DNA of 64,000 bases from Moraxella osloensis (GTDB lineage Bacteria > Pseudomonadota > Gammaproteobacteria > Pseudomonadales > Moraxellaceae): the NCBI RefSeq assembly GCF_009867135.1, contig NZ_CP047226.1:248001-312000 (forward strand). Direction: 5' to 3'. A program made the position numbers and the translations under genes. The notes beneath the pieces are model-generated. The model searched no databases. It was not told where the DNA came from and saw only the letters and a list, made by a program, of their open reading frames with translations. This document shows, piece after piece, positions 45,115 through 54,839 of this stretch (within the stretch, counting starts at the first letter, position 1; each line of letters opens with the position of its first letter).

Positions 45115-46029
45115 ATGACTATGATAAATGATACGGCTTGCTCGTTTGATTTGCCATTAATTGATACGCATACCCATTTTGATGTGGATAGCTTCGATCA
45201 TGACCGCGAAATCCAATCACAATTGGCATGGGATAACGGTGTTCGTCATCTGGTTTTAATCGGTTTTTTAGCAAAATATTTTGCACAAATGGTGGCGTGC
45301 CAACAGCAAATGCAAGGCTATGAGCAGCAAGGCAAAGCCACACCTTTGGCGCATTTAGCCTTTGGGTTGCATCCTTTTTATATCACTGAGCATAAAGATA
45401 GCGATTTGCAGCGGCTAGAGCAGTTTATTCAGCAATATTCACCCATCGCGATTGGCGAAATCGGGCTTGATACTTTCACTGCACCGATGAAAACTGCGGA
45501 AAATTACGCTAGACAGCAAGATTTTTTTGGTCAGCAACTTGAATTGGCAAAACAATACCAACTGCCTGCGCTGCTACATATTCGCCGCGCGCATGGCGAT
45601 GTGATTAAGATGTTAAAAGCACAAAAATTTACCCAGGGTGGCATTGCCCATAGTTTTAGTGGCGGCATCCAAGAAGCCAAAGCGCTGGTCAATTTGGGCT
45701 TTAAAATCGGCATCACCGGGCAAGTGACCAATCCGAATGCCAAAAAACTGCGCCACACCCTTACAGAGCTTGTCAAAACCGTTGGGCTTGATGCTATTGT
45801 GATTGAGACCGACTGCCCAGACTTTACGCCGCTGCCCTGTCATGGGACGCATGGTAGGCGCAATGTACCTGCCAATCTGCCGTACGTGCTGGCAGCGTTA
45901 TCAGACTTATTAAAAAAAGATCAATCACGGCTCGCCGAACAGTTGTGGCAAAATAGCTGCGCTGCGCTGCAAGTCAGATGGGAGTATCCCATCCCAAACA
46001 AATTAAATATAAAACCTGACCAAGATTAA
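45115..46029 (+). CDS. TatD-family metal-dependent hydrolase
   Basis: 304 residues. The N-terminal metal-binding motif DTHTHFD (residues about 17-23), the AIGEIGLD block with a metal-binding Glu, LPALLHIRRAH, GGIAHSFSGG and the ETDCPDFTP block with the final Asp are all in TatD order. These proteins are DNA exonucleases or other amidohydrolase-like enzymes. It overlaps none of its neighbours but is within 1 base of the DUF3298 gene and 8 bases of tcdA, indicating one operon. Confidence 0.9.
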   Translation: MTMINDTACSFDLPLIDTHTHFDVDSFDHDREIQSQLAWDNGVRHLVLIGFLAKYFAQMVACQQQMQGYEQQGKATPLAHLAFGLHPFYITEHKDSDLQRLEQFIQQYSPIAIGEIGLDTFTAPMKTAENYARQQDFFGQQLELAKQYQLPALLHIRRAHGDVIKMLKAQKFTQGGIAHSFSGGIQEAKALVNLGFKIGITGQVTNPNAKKLRHTLTELVKTVGLDAIVIETDCPDFTPLPCHGTHGRRNVPANLPYVLAALSDLLKKDQSRLAEQLWQNSCAALQVRWEYPIPNKLNIKPDQD

Positions 46030-46037
46030 GATAAACC

Positions 46038-46838
46038 ATGACAATGACAGCCGAGATGACGCCTGATATGACATTAACTGACGCGCAATACGAACGCCGT
46101 TTTGCCGGCACCCAAAAACTGTATGGTGCTGCGCAATTTAGTAAGTTTGAGAATCTGCATGCGTATGTGGTGGGAGTGGGCGGCGTGGGCTCATGGGCAG
46201 CTGAGGGGCTGGCTCGTACAGGTGTGGGCGAGATGACATTAATTGACATGGATGTGCTAGTAGCCTCCAATGTCAATCGACAATTACCCGCTACCGATAG
46301 CAATTTTGGTAAAAGCAAAATTGAAGCCATGGCAGCGCGTATCAAAGAAATCAATCCCCATATCAAATTACATTTGATTGACGATTTTTTGAGCCAAGAC
46401 AACGTACAATTGTTAATACCTAATCGTGCTTTGCAATCACAGCTTAAACAGTCAGGTAAACAGCTTGTGGTGTTAGACTGTGTCGATGATATGAATGCCA
46501 AGCTTGCGCTTGCGCTGCATTGCCGATTCAATAAATTAAAGTTAATTATGGCGGGCGGCGCAGGCGGCAAGACGGATCCGACCCAAATTCAGGTGGCAGA
46601 TCTTAAGGACACTTACCAAGATCCGCTACTCGCTAAAGTCAGACAGCGACTTCGTCAAGATTATGGTATCAATCGTGCGATGAAAGAAAAATTCGGCATT
46701 CGTTGTGTATTTTCATCACAGCCGCCGATTGTTGATAAGTCCTGTCAAACAGGTGGACTACATTGTGGCGGCTATGGTTCAGCCGTTGCCGTGACCTCAG
46801 TGGTGGGGATGGTGTTGGTTGCTGAAGCGTTAAAATAA
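46038..46838 (+). CDS. tcdA: tRNA threonylcarbamoyladenosine dehydratase TcdA
   Basis: 266 residues, E1/MoeB-like. The nucleotide-binding motif VVGVGGVGSWAAEGLARTG is near residue 45. The DMDVLVASNVNRQ block and the C-terminal Cys-containing SCQTGGLHCGGYGS follow TcdA (CsdL/YgdL). It cyclises t6A to ct6A at position 37 of ANN-decoding tRNAs, using ATP. It sits directly after a tatD-family gene. Confidence 0.93.
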   Translation: MTMTAEMTPDMTLTDAQYERRFAGTQKLYGAAQFSKFENLHAYVVGVGGVGSWAAEGLARTGVGEMTLIDMDVLVASNVNRQLPATDSNFGKSKIEAMAARIKEINPHIKLHLIDDFLSQDNVQLLIPNRALQSQLKQSGKQLVVLDCVDDMNAKLALALHCRFNKLKLIMAGGAGGKTDPTQIQVADLKDTYQDPLLAKVRQRLRQDYGINRAMKEKFGIRCVFSSQPPIVDKSCQTGGLHCGGYGSAVAVTSVVGMVLVAEALK

Positions 46839-48300
46839 CCTCAGCGTTTAATTTTTATCACGTAGTAGGACGGTGTTAACGAGATGATATCTTATCCTAT
46901 AGCAAGCAATGAACAACAGCGTCTAGCGGTATTGGATGAGTACCATATCATCCGAACAAATAAAGAAGGCGAATTTGAGCGTATTAGCGCTTTGGCTAAG
47001 GCATTTTTTGGGACTAAGATTGTCGCTATTACTTTTTTGGATGCTGATATCCAGTTTTTTAAGTCAAGAATTGGTTTGAAAGAACATTCAACCAGCCGTG
47101 ATGTTGCTTTTTGCAATTACACCATTATACAAAACGACACCTTTGTCACGCTCGATACTCACCAAGATACCCGATTTAAAAACAATCCTTTGGTCACCGG
47201 TTACCCTTATATTCGGTTTTATGCTGGTGCACCCATCGTAGTTCACGATAGTCAAGGTAGGGAATTTGCTTTGGGTGCGCTGTGTGTGATTGACGATCAG
47301 CCGCATCAAGATTTTGATGCCAATCAACAACACGTGCTAGCAGATTTGGCAGCGATGGTCAGTGATACCTTAAAATTACGTCAGCAGCGTTACCAAGCTG
47401 AGCGCGCCGATGAGGTAAAAACTGAATTTTTGGCCAATATGAGCCATGAAATTCGCACGCCGATGAATGGTATCATGGGTATGCTTGAATTGCTTGAGCA
47501 GACACCGCTTGATACGCAGCAGCAACACTATATCAAATCGATTAAAACATCCAATGAGCATCTGCTTACCATCGTCAACGATATTTTGGATTTATCCAAA
47601 GTAGAATCAGGTAAGATACGTTTTGAGAGTATCCCCGTTGATTTAGCACAGCTATGCCAAAAAGTGTATCAATGCTTTTTAGCCCCTGCAAAAGACAACA
47701 GCGTGGAGCTAACCTTCGATTACCCTGACAACTTGCCCAAATATGTCAACACCGATCCTGTGCGGGTGCGACAGATTTTAATCAATCTAGTCAATAACGC
47801 CATCAAATTTACCCCAAAGCAGGGTAAAGTAACCATTCAAGCAATGAAAGGCTGCGATAAGCATCAAATTAAATTCAATGTGATTGATACGGGCGTTGGC
47901 ATCAAACCTGAGTCGTTGGCGGTGATTTTTGATGCGTATAATCAAGCTGACAAGTTTACCCATCGTTTATATGGCGGTACAGGGCTAGGGCTATCTGTGT
48001 GCAAAGCGTTGGCAGAAGGGATGGGCGGCACGATTAAGGTAACCAGTGAAAAAAATAAAGGCTCGACCTTTACCCTATCTCTACCAATGATAGCAACTGA
48101 TGAAATCAGCTATCAGCAGTGGCACCAAAGTCATGATGAAACCACAATACAACCGCTAGAACGTCTGCCTGCCCATGTTCTGCTAGCAGAAGACAATGAG
48201 CTAAATGCCATGGTCGCGGTCAAAAGCCTAAAAAAATATGGCTATGAAGTCACCCGAGCCAAAGATGGGCTCGAAGCCGTCAATTTTTATCCTCTGTTGC

Positions 48301-49510
48301 CGTAAAACCACCGACTTCAGGCGGTGGATATAAGGCAACTCCGTAACCATGCTTACGCACAAAATTTTGCTAAATGTGTTAAAATAAACCCATGAAAACA
48401 CTCAAGCTACGCATACGAGATAAACACGCAGACCAATTAAACCGCCTAAGCGGTTCGGTCAATTTCGTGTGGAATTATGTCAATGATTTGAGTTACAGAC
48501 ACCTACAAAAAACTGGCAAATTCTTTAGTGCTTATGACCTAAACGACTACACCAAAGGTAGCGGTGAGTTACTTGGTTTACATTCTCAAACTATTCAAGC
48601 CATCAATGAAACCCACACCAAGTCGCGTCGCCAATCCAAAAAAGCTAAATTGTCATGGCGAACCAACAACCCAAAATCAAAGCGTAAAAACTTAGGTTGG
48701 CTACCATTCAAACAATCCGCCATTAAGCACATTGCCACACACCAAACTGGTAAAAAGGGCTTAAAATCTACCTTACAACTATCTTTAGCCAAAGGGCAAA
48801 AGCTAGTCATTGATCTATGGGACAGCTACAACCTTAGCCTATATCAAATCAACACGCTGGAAATTGTCCAAGACAGCCGTAACCGTTGGTATGCCTGTAT
48901 TACCGTCAAACAATACCCTAAAACTACCTGCGGAATGGGTAGCGTTGGGATTGATTTAGGCTTAAAAGACAGTGCCACCGCCTCAAATGGCGATAAACTA
49001 CAAATCAAGCAAACGCTCAAATATGCCAAAGCGTTAGCCACCGCCCAACGTGCCAAAAACAAACAGCGTGTCAAAGCGATCCATGCCAAAATCAAACATA
49101 CACGGCAAGACCTAATCCACAAATTCACCACCCAATTAGTCAAAGACAATGCCCTAATCGTGGTAGGTGACGTTAGAACTACCCAATTTAACAGTAAAAA
49201 AGGCAAACTAGCCAAATCGGTTTACGATGCAGGTTGGTTTGAACTCAAGCGACAACTGACCTACAAATGCGAGAACGCAGGTTGCCGTTTTGAAATCGTG
49301 AATGAGAAATACACTACCCAAACTTGCTCGTGCTGTGGCGATATGTCCAGTAGTCCGAAAGGTAGAGCAGGTTTGCGAATAAGAGAATGGACTTGTGCAA
49401 CGTGTGGCACACGGCATGATAGAGATATTAACGCCAGTAAGAACATTCTTGCGGTTGGGCTTAACCGTCTTGTAGAAGGAATCCCCTCACTTTAGGGAGG
49501 GGAGGAAGTC
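48301..49510 (+). mobile_element. IS200/IS605-family tnpB-only element, copy 3 (1210 bp)
   Basis: It starts 3' of TTGC (48297-48300) with CGTAAAACC and the CCACCG...CGGTGG hairpin, and ends GAGGAAGTC at 49510. It has no tnpA. The right-end hairpin CCCCTC...GAGGGG matches copy 2. The continuity of the kinase frame across the ends confirms both boundaries to the base and shows that no target bases were duplicated or lost. Confidence 0.95.
48392..49495 (+). CDS. tnpB: TnpB RNA-guided nuclease-like protein, copy 3
   Basis: 367 residues, the same length as copy 2 and very similar throughout. The RuvC-like core motifs are GIDLGLKDSA, VVGDVRTTQF (no Glu at the canonical position), VNEKYTTQTCSCCG (with the extra Glu) and RDINASKN. 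Differences from copy 2 are scattered substitutions, for example KKAKLSWRTNNPKSKRKN. The 3' end of the gene overlaps the right end, where the guide RNA of this family is normally encoded; its guide would read into the kinase sequence beginning at 49511. Confidence 0.9.
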   Translation: MKTLKLRIRDKHADQLNRLSGSVNFVWNYVNDLSYRHLQKTGKFFSAYDLNDYTKGSGELLGLHSQTIQAINETHTKSRRQSKKAKLSWRTNNPKSKRKNLGWLPFKQSAIKHIATHQTGKKGLKSTLQLSLAKGQKLVIDLWDSYNLSLYQINTLEIVQDSRNRWYACITVKQYPKTTCGMGSVGIDLGLKDSATASNGDKLQIKQTLKYAKALATAQRAKNKQRVKAIHAKIKHTRQDLIHKFTTQLVKDNALIVVGDVRTTQFNSKKGKLAKSVYDAGWFELKRQLTYKCENAGCRFEIVNEKYTTQTCSCCGDMSSSPKGRAGLRIREWTCATCGTRHDRDINASKNILAVGLNRLVEGIPSL

Positions 49511-49824
49511 AAAAGGCTGATCCTAGCAAATATCACATCATTTTGATGGATCATCAAATGCCCATCATGGATGGGGTGGAAGCCACCAAGATACTCAAAC
49601 AATCATTCAATCAGTTGCCGCCTATCATTGCAGTGACGGCACACGCCATGCATGGGGACAAAGAAGTATATCTTAATGCGGGTATGCAAGATTACTGTAC
49701 CAAGCCCTATAAGCCTGAAGCGCTTGATGTGATGATTCAGCGTTGGCTGCATCATGTCGCCAACAAAGTTTAAGAGATATTAATCACAAAATTTGCTTGC
49801 ATTTGCGTAAACAATTGCTTACGG

Positions 49825-49857
49825 TAAAACCCTACCACAGTTTGTGGTAGGGTTTTA
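49825..49857 (+). terminator. Terminator after the split kinase gene
   Basis: A 15-bp stem, TAAAACCCTACCACA with TGTGGTAGGGTTTTA and loop of 3, followed by a T-rich stretch. Confidence 0.92.
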
Positions 49858-49943
49858 TTTTTGTTGAAGTATTTTTGCTTTGTCACGGCTAAAAATGGCT
49901 TTGGTGACAGTGTTTTATAGAATTAAGAGCTAAAAAAACGCCT

Positions 49944-51454
49944 ATGGGAAATTTTATTTTTTTACAAATTTTGGCAGCCGTCTGTGCCTTGTCCATCATT
50001 ACCACGCTATTTAACAAGCGGATTTTGGACTTCCCACAAGCCATTGGGGTGCCCATTGTGTCGGCGGTACTGGTTTTTATTTTGCAGTGGAGTGCAAGCC
50101 TGCTCAATGGCAACGAGTTTATTACCATCAATATCACCAGTATCCAAAATGCGGTGCGTGATATCGATTTTTACGATTTTTTAATCAATGGGGTGATTTG
50201 TTTTATTTTGACGGCATCGGCGCTGACGTTTAAGGTGTCTGATCTCAAAAACTATTGGAAACCGATTGGGATTTTGGCAAGTATCGCATTGGCACTGTGT
50301 GCGCTGTTTTTTGCAAGCCTTATGTTTGGCTTTCAGTGGCTCACAGGGGCAAATATCCCGTTTGCTGTATTGCTGTTATTGGGCGCGGCACTGGGCGCAA
50401 CTGACCCGATTGGCATCAAAGGCGTGCTTAGCTCTATCAAAGCACCGCGCCATTTGATGATTAAGCTAGAAGGCGAGTCGCTGTTCAATGATGCGGTGTG
50501 TATTGCGCTATTTATGACTATTTTGCATGGTCTGCAAGGCAATGGCTTTAGCATTGTGACCACAGTAGAAGTGTTGTTGTATGAAATCGTTGTCGCAGGG
50601 ATTATTGGTTGGTTTTTTGGGCAAATGACGCTGCGTATCTTAAGCGGTAAACACGAGATGGAGTCACTGATTTTGACCACGGCATTTTTGGCGTGTGGGT
50701 CGTATTTGGTGGCATTGTATGCGCATGCTTCCGCGCCCATTGCTTGTGTGGTCGGTGGCTTGATTGTCGGTAACCGTTGGCACCAGATTTTAGACGAAAG
50801 TGAAATCACCTATGTGAATCACTTTTGGCACGCCATTGAGGGGATTATCAATTCATTTTTATTCACCCTTATCGGTCTGGAGCTGTTTATTTTAGAGCTG
50901 AATACCTCGTTGATTTTGGGCGGTGTAGTGGCATTTATTTGTCTGCATTTATCCCGTTTCTTGGCAAATTTTGCGGCGTTTGGTCCTGTGGTGTTGATGT
51001 TCGAAAAACCAGTTATAACGGTAGTTTGACGATTTTATCGTGGGGCGGGGTACGCGGGGCGATTTCTTTGGCGTTGATTTTATCGGTTTCTAATGTGCCT
51101 GAATTGCAGCCGTATAGCAGCTTTTTGGTGGGTTATACCTTTATCGTGGTATTGATGTCGGGCGTGGTATGTGGTCTTGGGCTACCTGCGGTGATGAATG
51201 CGTTTTATCATAACCCCAACGAACCCACGACAGGTTTTGCAGGGTGGTATCAGAGGCTAGTTAAACGCTTTAATCGCAAAGGCTACCAGTATGTGCTCAG
51301 CGAGGATGAGCAGGGCAATGAAGTGATTACCCGTTATCAGCCACCGCCTGTGGTGATTCAAGAGACGCCTAGTAGTGTCGGTATGGCGCTGCCACTGCCA
51401 AAAGTAATTGATAAAGATGGGCACGATGAATTAGCCCATCCCAATGGTTTTTAA
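49944..51454 (+). pseudogene. CPA1-type sodium/proton antiporter, frameshifted
   Basis: The first frame (49944-51029) gives the N-terminal helices, GAALGATDPIGIKGVL and the EGESLFNDAVCIALF block with the ion-binding Asn-Asp pair, and ends soon after FAAFGPVVLM. The continuation in another frame (KTSYNGSLTILSWGGVRGAISLAL and on to 51454) is the last helix pair and C-terminal tail. One base added near 51000 (restoring TTT CGA AAA) would join them into about 503 codons. Both halves are well conserved, so this is a recent mutation or a sequencing error. Confidence 0.85.
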
Positions 51455-51467
51455 CTGTTGCTACCAC

Positions 51468-51502
51468 AAAAAAAGACCTAGCAAATGGCTAGGTCTTTTT
51501 TT
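51468..51502. terminator. Bidirectional terminator between the antiporter and alcohol dehydrogenase genes
   Basis: A stem of about 15 bp, AAAAAAAGACCTAGC with its complement, loop AAATG, with A/T tracts on both sides. Confidence 0.92.
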
Positions 51503-51520
51503 ATACCATTTTTTATATCA

Positions 51521-52711
51521 TCAAATCGCTGCGCGCAAAATCCGCTCAGATACCGCCAAATCATTGCTACGATGCTCACCAAGTTTGACCATATTATGTT
51601 CTTCTAATTGGCTTAAAATTGGCGCAATTGCAGACACATCAAGGTCGGCATCTGACAATCTCACCGGTAAGCCAAGCTCGCGGAAAAAGTTTTCGGTGTT
51701 GACAATCGCTTGCTCGATTTTATCCTCGTCGCTTAGATTAGAGTTACCTTCAGTGATATGCCAAACGTTTTTGGCATACTGTAGCAGCTTGTCTTTTTTG
51801 CTATCTTTGAGCTCACGCATCACCCCAGGCAACACAATGGTCAAGGTGCGGGCGTGGTCAATGCCGTGTAGTGATGTTAATTCATGCCCAATCATATGGG
51901 TGGTCCAGTCTTGTGGTACGCCAGTGCCAATGAGACCATTGAGTGCCATTGTCGCTGTCCACATGATGTTTTTACGCGTTTCCATGTCATTAGGATTGGC
52001 TTTGACGGCACGGCCTTCTTCAATCAAGATTTTGAGCAGGCTTTCAGAGAAACTATCTTGGACTTTGGCGTTGACTGGGTAAGTCAGATACTGCTCCATC
52101 ACATGCACAAACGCATCGCCCACGCCATTCATCACTTGACGCTCAGGTAGCGTTAAGGTTTTGGCAGGGTCAAGAATCGAAAACTGTGGGAATACTAGCG
52201 GGTTACCAAAAGGCAATTTGGCATGACGCTCGCTATGATTGATAACGCCGCCTGAATTCATCTCTGAGCCTGTTGCAGGAATGGTGAGTACAGTACCGAG
52301 CGGTAGCGCATTTTGAATATCACGGGTATATCCTTTTAACGCTTCCCACGCTTTTTCATGGTCTTTGTCGTCATCTAAGGTGGCAGTCAATGCAACAAAT
52401 TTGGTGCCATCCAGTACTGAGCCACCGCCGACAGCGAGCAAAAAGTCAATGTTGTTGGCATGTACCATATCGACGGCTTTCATCAAGGTATTAAATTCTG
52501 GATTTGGCTCAATGCCGCCAAATTCAAAGATTTCACGCTGTTTACCTTGTAGCGCGGTTTTGACCTCATCGAGTGTGCCGGTTTTTTTGGCAGAGCTGCC
52601 GCCATAGGTGATAAGTACACGGGCATTATCAGGGACAAGATTGGCGAGTTCTTTGATTTGACCTTCGCCAAATACGATACGCACAGGGTTGTAATATTGG
52701 AAATTATTCAT
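51521..52711 (-). CDS. Iron-containing alcohol dehydrogenase, YqhD-like
   Basis: 396 residues from the ATG at 52711, which has an AAGGA ribosome site 6 bases upstream; longer in-frame starts lack one. It starts NNFQYYNPVRIVFGEGQI. The cofactor site is GGGSVLDGTKF near residue 97. Metal ligands lie in GVGDAFVHVMEQYLTYP and in SLHGIDHARTLTIVLPG. The layout fits the YqhD/butanol dehydrogenase branch, NADPH-dependent reductases of varied aldehydes. Confidence 0.9.
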   Translation of the reverse strand: MNNFQYYNPVRIVFGEGQIKELANLVPDNARVLITYGGSSAKKTGTLDEVKTALQGKQREIFEFGGIEPNPEFNTLMKAVDMVHANNIDFLLAVGGGSVLDGTKFVALTATLDDDKDHEKAWEALKGYTRDIQNALPLGTVLTIPATGSEMNSGGVINHSERHAKLPFGNPLVFPQFSILDPAKTLTLPERQVMNGVGDAFVHVMEQYLTYPVNAKVQDSFSESLLKILIEEGRAVKANPNDMETRKNIMWTATMALNGLIGTGVPQDWTTHMIGHELTSLHGIDHARTLTIVLPGVMRELKDSKKDKLLQYAKNVWHITEGNSNLSDEDKIEQAIVNTENFFRELGLPVRLSDADLDVSAIAPILSQLEEHNMVKLGEHRSNDLAVSERILRAAI

Positions 52712-53118
52712 GCCGATCCTTAAGAAATTGTTATTGTTAAAACATTGCCACTTGTAAAAATGCACCATGGCACTTATTAAGTAAACGTTACGCTCAAACA
52801 CAGCGCTATCATAGAATAAAATAGTGAAAGCAATTGCAATAATTTGTCTAAAACTCGCAAAAGCTTTTTAAAAACAAATGATTTTTAAAACAAATGCTTG
52901 CTAAAACGTAGTCTTTGCTCAAGCTTCTAACAGCAGATTAACCTGTGAAAATTATGCTGTGACGAAGTTTGATAGCAACGTATATAAGTCTAAAATCCTT
53001 ATAAACAAGGATGCTGCAACAATTTTTTTATCAAGTTTGTTATGACTTTTTGTTATAACTTGAAGCTAGCAGCGTCCAATCACTCAACGAAAGATGAATT
53101 AACAATCACGAGGAATGT
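52712..53118. other. Divergent intergenic region between two oxidoreductase genes
   Basis: 407 AT-rich bases between the leftward alcohol dehydrogenase and the rightward flavin oxidoreductase. Both promoters should be here. No operator could be identified with confidence and no regulator gene is adjacent. Confidence 0.5.
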
Positions 53119-54243
53119 ATGTCTTACTCCGCTCTTTTATCACCGATTAGCGTGGGCGCGATGCGCTTGCCCAACCGCGTCTTTATGGCGCCATTGACCC
53201 GTCTGCGTAGTGCGGATTTGCCTGATGGAACAAAAGGGATTGGTGGCTTGCCAACGCCACTCATGGCAACCTATTATACCCAGCGCGCTAGCAGTGGTTT
53301 GATTATCACAGAAGCCACTGATATCTCAGCCGATGCCAAAGGCTACGCAGGTGCGCCCGGTGTTTTTAGTGCCGCACAAATTGCAGGCTGGAAAATGATT
53401 GCTGATAGCGTACACCAAGCAGGCGGTCATATCGCGATGCAGCTATGGCACACAGGACTGGTATCGCATTATAGCTTGCGCCCACAAGGTCAGCCGCCTG
53501 TATCAGCATCAACCGTGGATTTGGGTGATGCGGTACGCACCTCGTTAAAAGATGACGAAGGCAAAGTATACCGTGTGACTGCCACGCCAGCGCGTGAGAT
53601 GACCACAGCAGAAATCAAACAAACCGTCGATGATTTTGCCAGCGCTGCGCGTAATGCGATTGAAGCGGGCATGGACGCGATTGAAATCCACGGTGCACAC
53701 GGCTATTTGATTCATCAATTCTTGTATGAGAGCGTCAACCAACGCAGCGATGAATACGGTGGTAGCTTAGAGAACCGTATGCGCTTTTTGAAAGAAATTT
53801 TGACCGCAGTCACTAACGCCATTGGCAGTGACAAAGTGGGTATCCGTATCTCGCCACTGGGTCAATTCAATGGTGTGGATGCCGGTAGCGAAGACGATGC
53901 GTTAGCAATCATCAAGCTGATTGATAGCTTTAACCTAGCCTATTTACATATCTCTGAGCCAGACTGGGCAGGTGGAAAACCCTTTACCGCAGAATTCCGT
54001 CGCCAAATTCGTGATACTTATCATGGCGTGCTTATCGGTGCTGGTGGCTATACCGCAGAAAAAGCAGACGCGCTAATTCGTGATGGCTTAATTGACGCCG
54101 TCGCTTTTGGTCGCAGTTATATCGCAAATCCAGATTTGGTTGAGCGTTTTCAGCAAAATGCGCCGCTTAATCAACCAAACCCAGCCACTTTTTATGGTGG
54201 CGATCAAGAAGGCTATACCGATTATCCTGCATTAGCCCAATAA
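53119..54243 (+). CDS. Old yellow enzyme family NADH:flavin oxidoreductase
   Basis: 374 residues, an FMN-binding TIM barrel. The start LLSPISVGAMRLPNRVFMAPLTRLRS, the QLWHTG block, the catalytic His/His-type block IHGAHGYLIHQFL near residue 190, RSDEYGGSLENRMRF and the C-terminal AFGRSYIANPDLVER are diagnostic. It resembles NemA-type reductases of electrophilic alkenes and nitro compounds. It has a ribosome site (GAGGAAT) and a terminator of its own. Confidence 0.93.
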   Translation: MSYSALLSPISVGAMRLPNRVFMAPLTRLRSADLPDGTKGIGGLPTPLMATYYTQRASSGLIITEATDISADAKGYAGAPGVFSAAQIAGWKMIADSVHQAGGHIAMQLWHTGLVSHYSLRPQGQPPVSASTVDLGDAVRTSLKDDEGKVYRVTATPAREMTTAEIKQTVDDFASAARNAIEAGMDAIEIHGAHGYLIHQFLYESVNQRSDEYGGSLENRMRFLKEILTAVTNAIGSDKVGIRISPLGQFNGVDAGSEDDALAIIKLIDSFNLAYLHISEPDWAGGKPFTAEFRRQIRDTYHGVLIGAGGYTAEKADALIRDGLIDAVAFGRSYIANPDLVERFQQNAPLNQPNPATFYGGDQEGYTDYPALAQ

Positions 54244-54281
54244 TCGTACTAGCGAAAATAATTGTATTAGTGAATACGAAG

Positions 54282-54316
54282 ACCCCGATCGTGTGATGAC
54301 ATGAGCGGGGTTTTTT
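54282..54316 (+). terminator. Terminator of the old yellow enzyme gene
   Basis: ACCCCG (54282-54287) with CGGGGT (54306-54311) followed by a T run. The stem is short with a long loop, which may pair internally. Confidence 0.65.
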
Positions 54317-54448
54317 ATTGTGCTGACAAAACAAACAAATTTTTTTACTAAACTTATCATGAAAGTGAATAGAAAATCTGCTAATAATAAAGCGGCAATA
54401 GCAAATTGTCATATTAAAAAATAGTCAAACAAAGACAAGGAGAACGAA

Positions 54449-54820
54449 ATGAAAAGACGTTTTACAGCCCCCTTATTTGGGGCAGCTATAGCCCTGTTAT
54501 CGGTAGCGGCAACCACCCAAACTGCCACTGCCGCGACAGCTACCAAAATTATTTTTCCAAAGGGTAGTTACTGCGCCAGTTATTCAGGCGATTTTAGTAA
54601 AACTAAAACCTATAGCCTGTATCTGCTAAAAAACCAAGATTTTGAAGTGAAAGCCGCCAATATGGAAGACGGTATCCACATCAGAGATGCACGGGGTGTG
54701 CTGCGAGGTCAATGGATTGACGACAATACCTATCGTATTCATACGCGCACCAAAGGTCTGCATTATGTGACAGTACGCAGTCCATATGGCGACCAACAAG
54801 TTGAGTTTTGCGCATATTAA
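54449..54820 (+). CDS. Small secreted protein of unknown function
   Basis: 123 residues with a strong AAGGAGAA ribosome site. A signal peptide (KRRFTAPLFGAAIALLSVAA, cleavage near ATA) leads to a mature domain of about 90 residues with two cysteines (YCASYSG and VEFCAY) that could form a disulphide. The mature part is rich in beta-forming residues and Tyr. I recognise no family. It converges on the LysO-type gene with a 19-base gap. Confidence 0.7.
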   Translation: MKRRFTAPLFGAAIALLSVAATTQTATAATATKIIFPKGSYCASYSGDFSKTKTYSLYLLKNQDFEVKAANMEDGIHIRDARGVLRGQWIDDNTYRIHTRTKGLHYVTVRSPYGDQQVEFCAY

Positions 54821-54839
54821 TTTAATAAGGATTGTGCTA

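Larger units (their letters stand above)
46884..49773 (+). pseudogene. GAF hybrid histidine kinase, split in its receiver domain by IS605-type copy 3
   Basis: The 5' part is 46884-48300 and the 3' part 49511-49773. Joined without the element they form one frame of 559 codons plus a stop; codon 473 (CAA) is completed across the junction. Domains are GAF (about 20-165), the dimerisation domain with the phospho-His in [10 protein letters not shown] (about 185), the ATPase domain (about 295-405; DTGVGIK and [19 protein letters not shown]) and a receiver (about 430-555) whose phospho-acceptor Asp is in ILMDHQMPIMDG, in the 3' part. As it stands, translation stops at TAA two codons into the element (473 residues), leaving a kinase without phospho-acceptor. 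Confidence 0.9.

Noticed and set aside
51444..52082. 212-codon plus-strand frame across the alcohol dehydrogenase gene
   Set aside because: Antisense to a clear enzyme gene and starts inside the antiporter's last codons.
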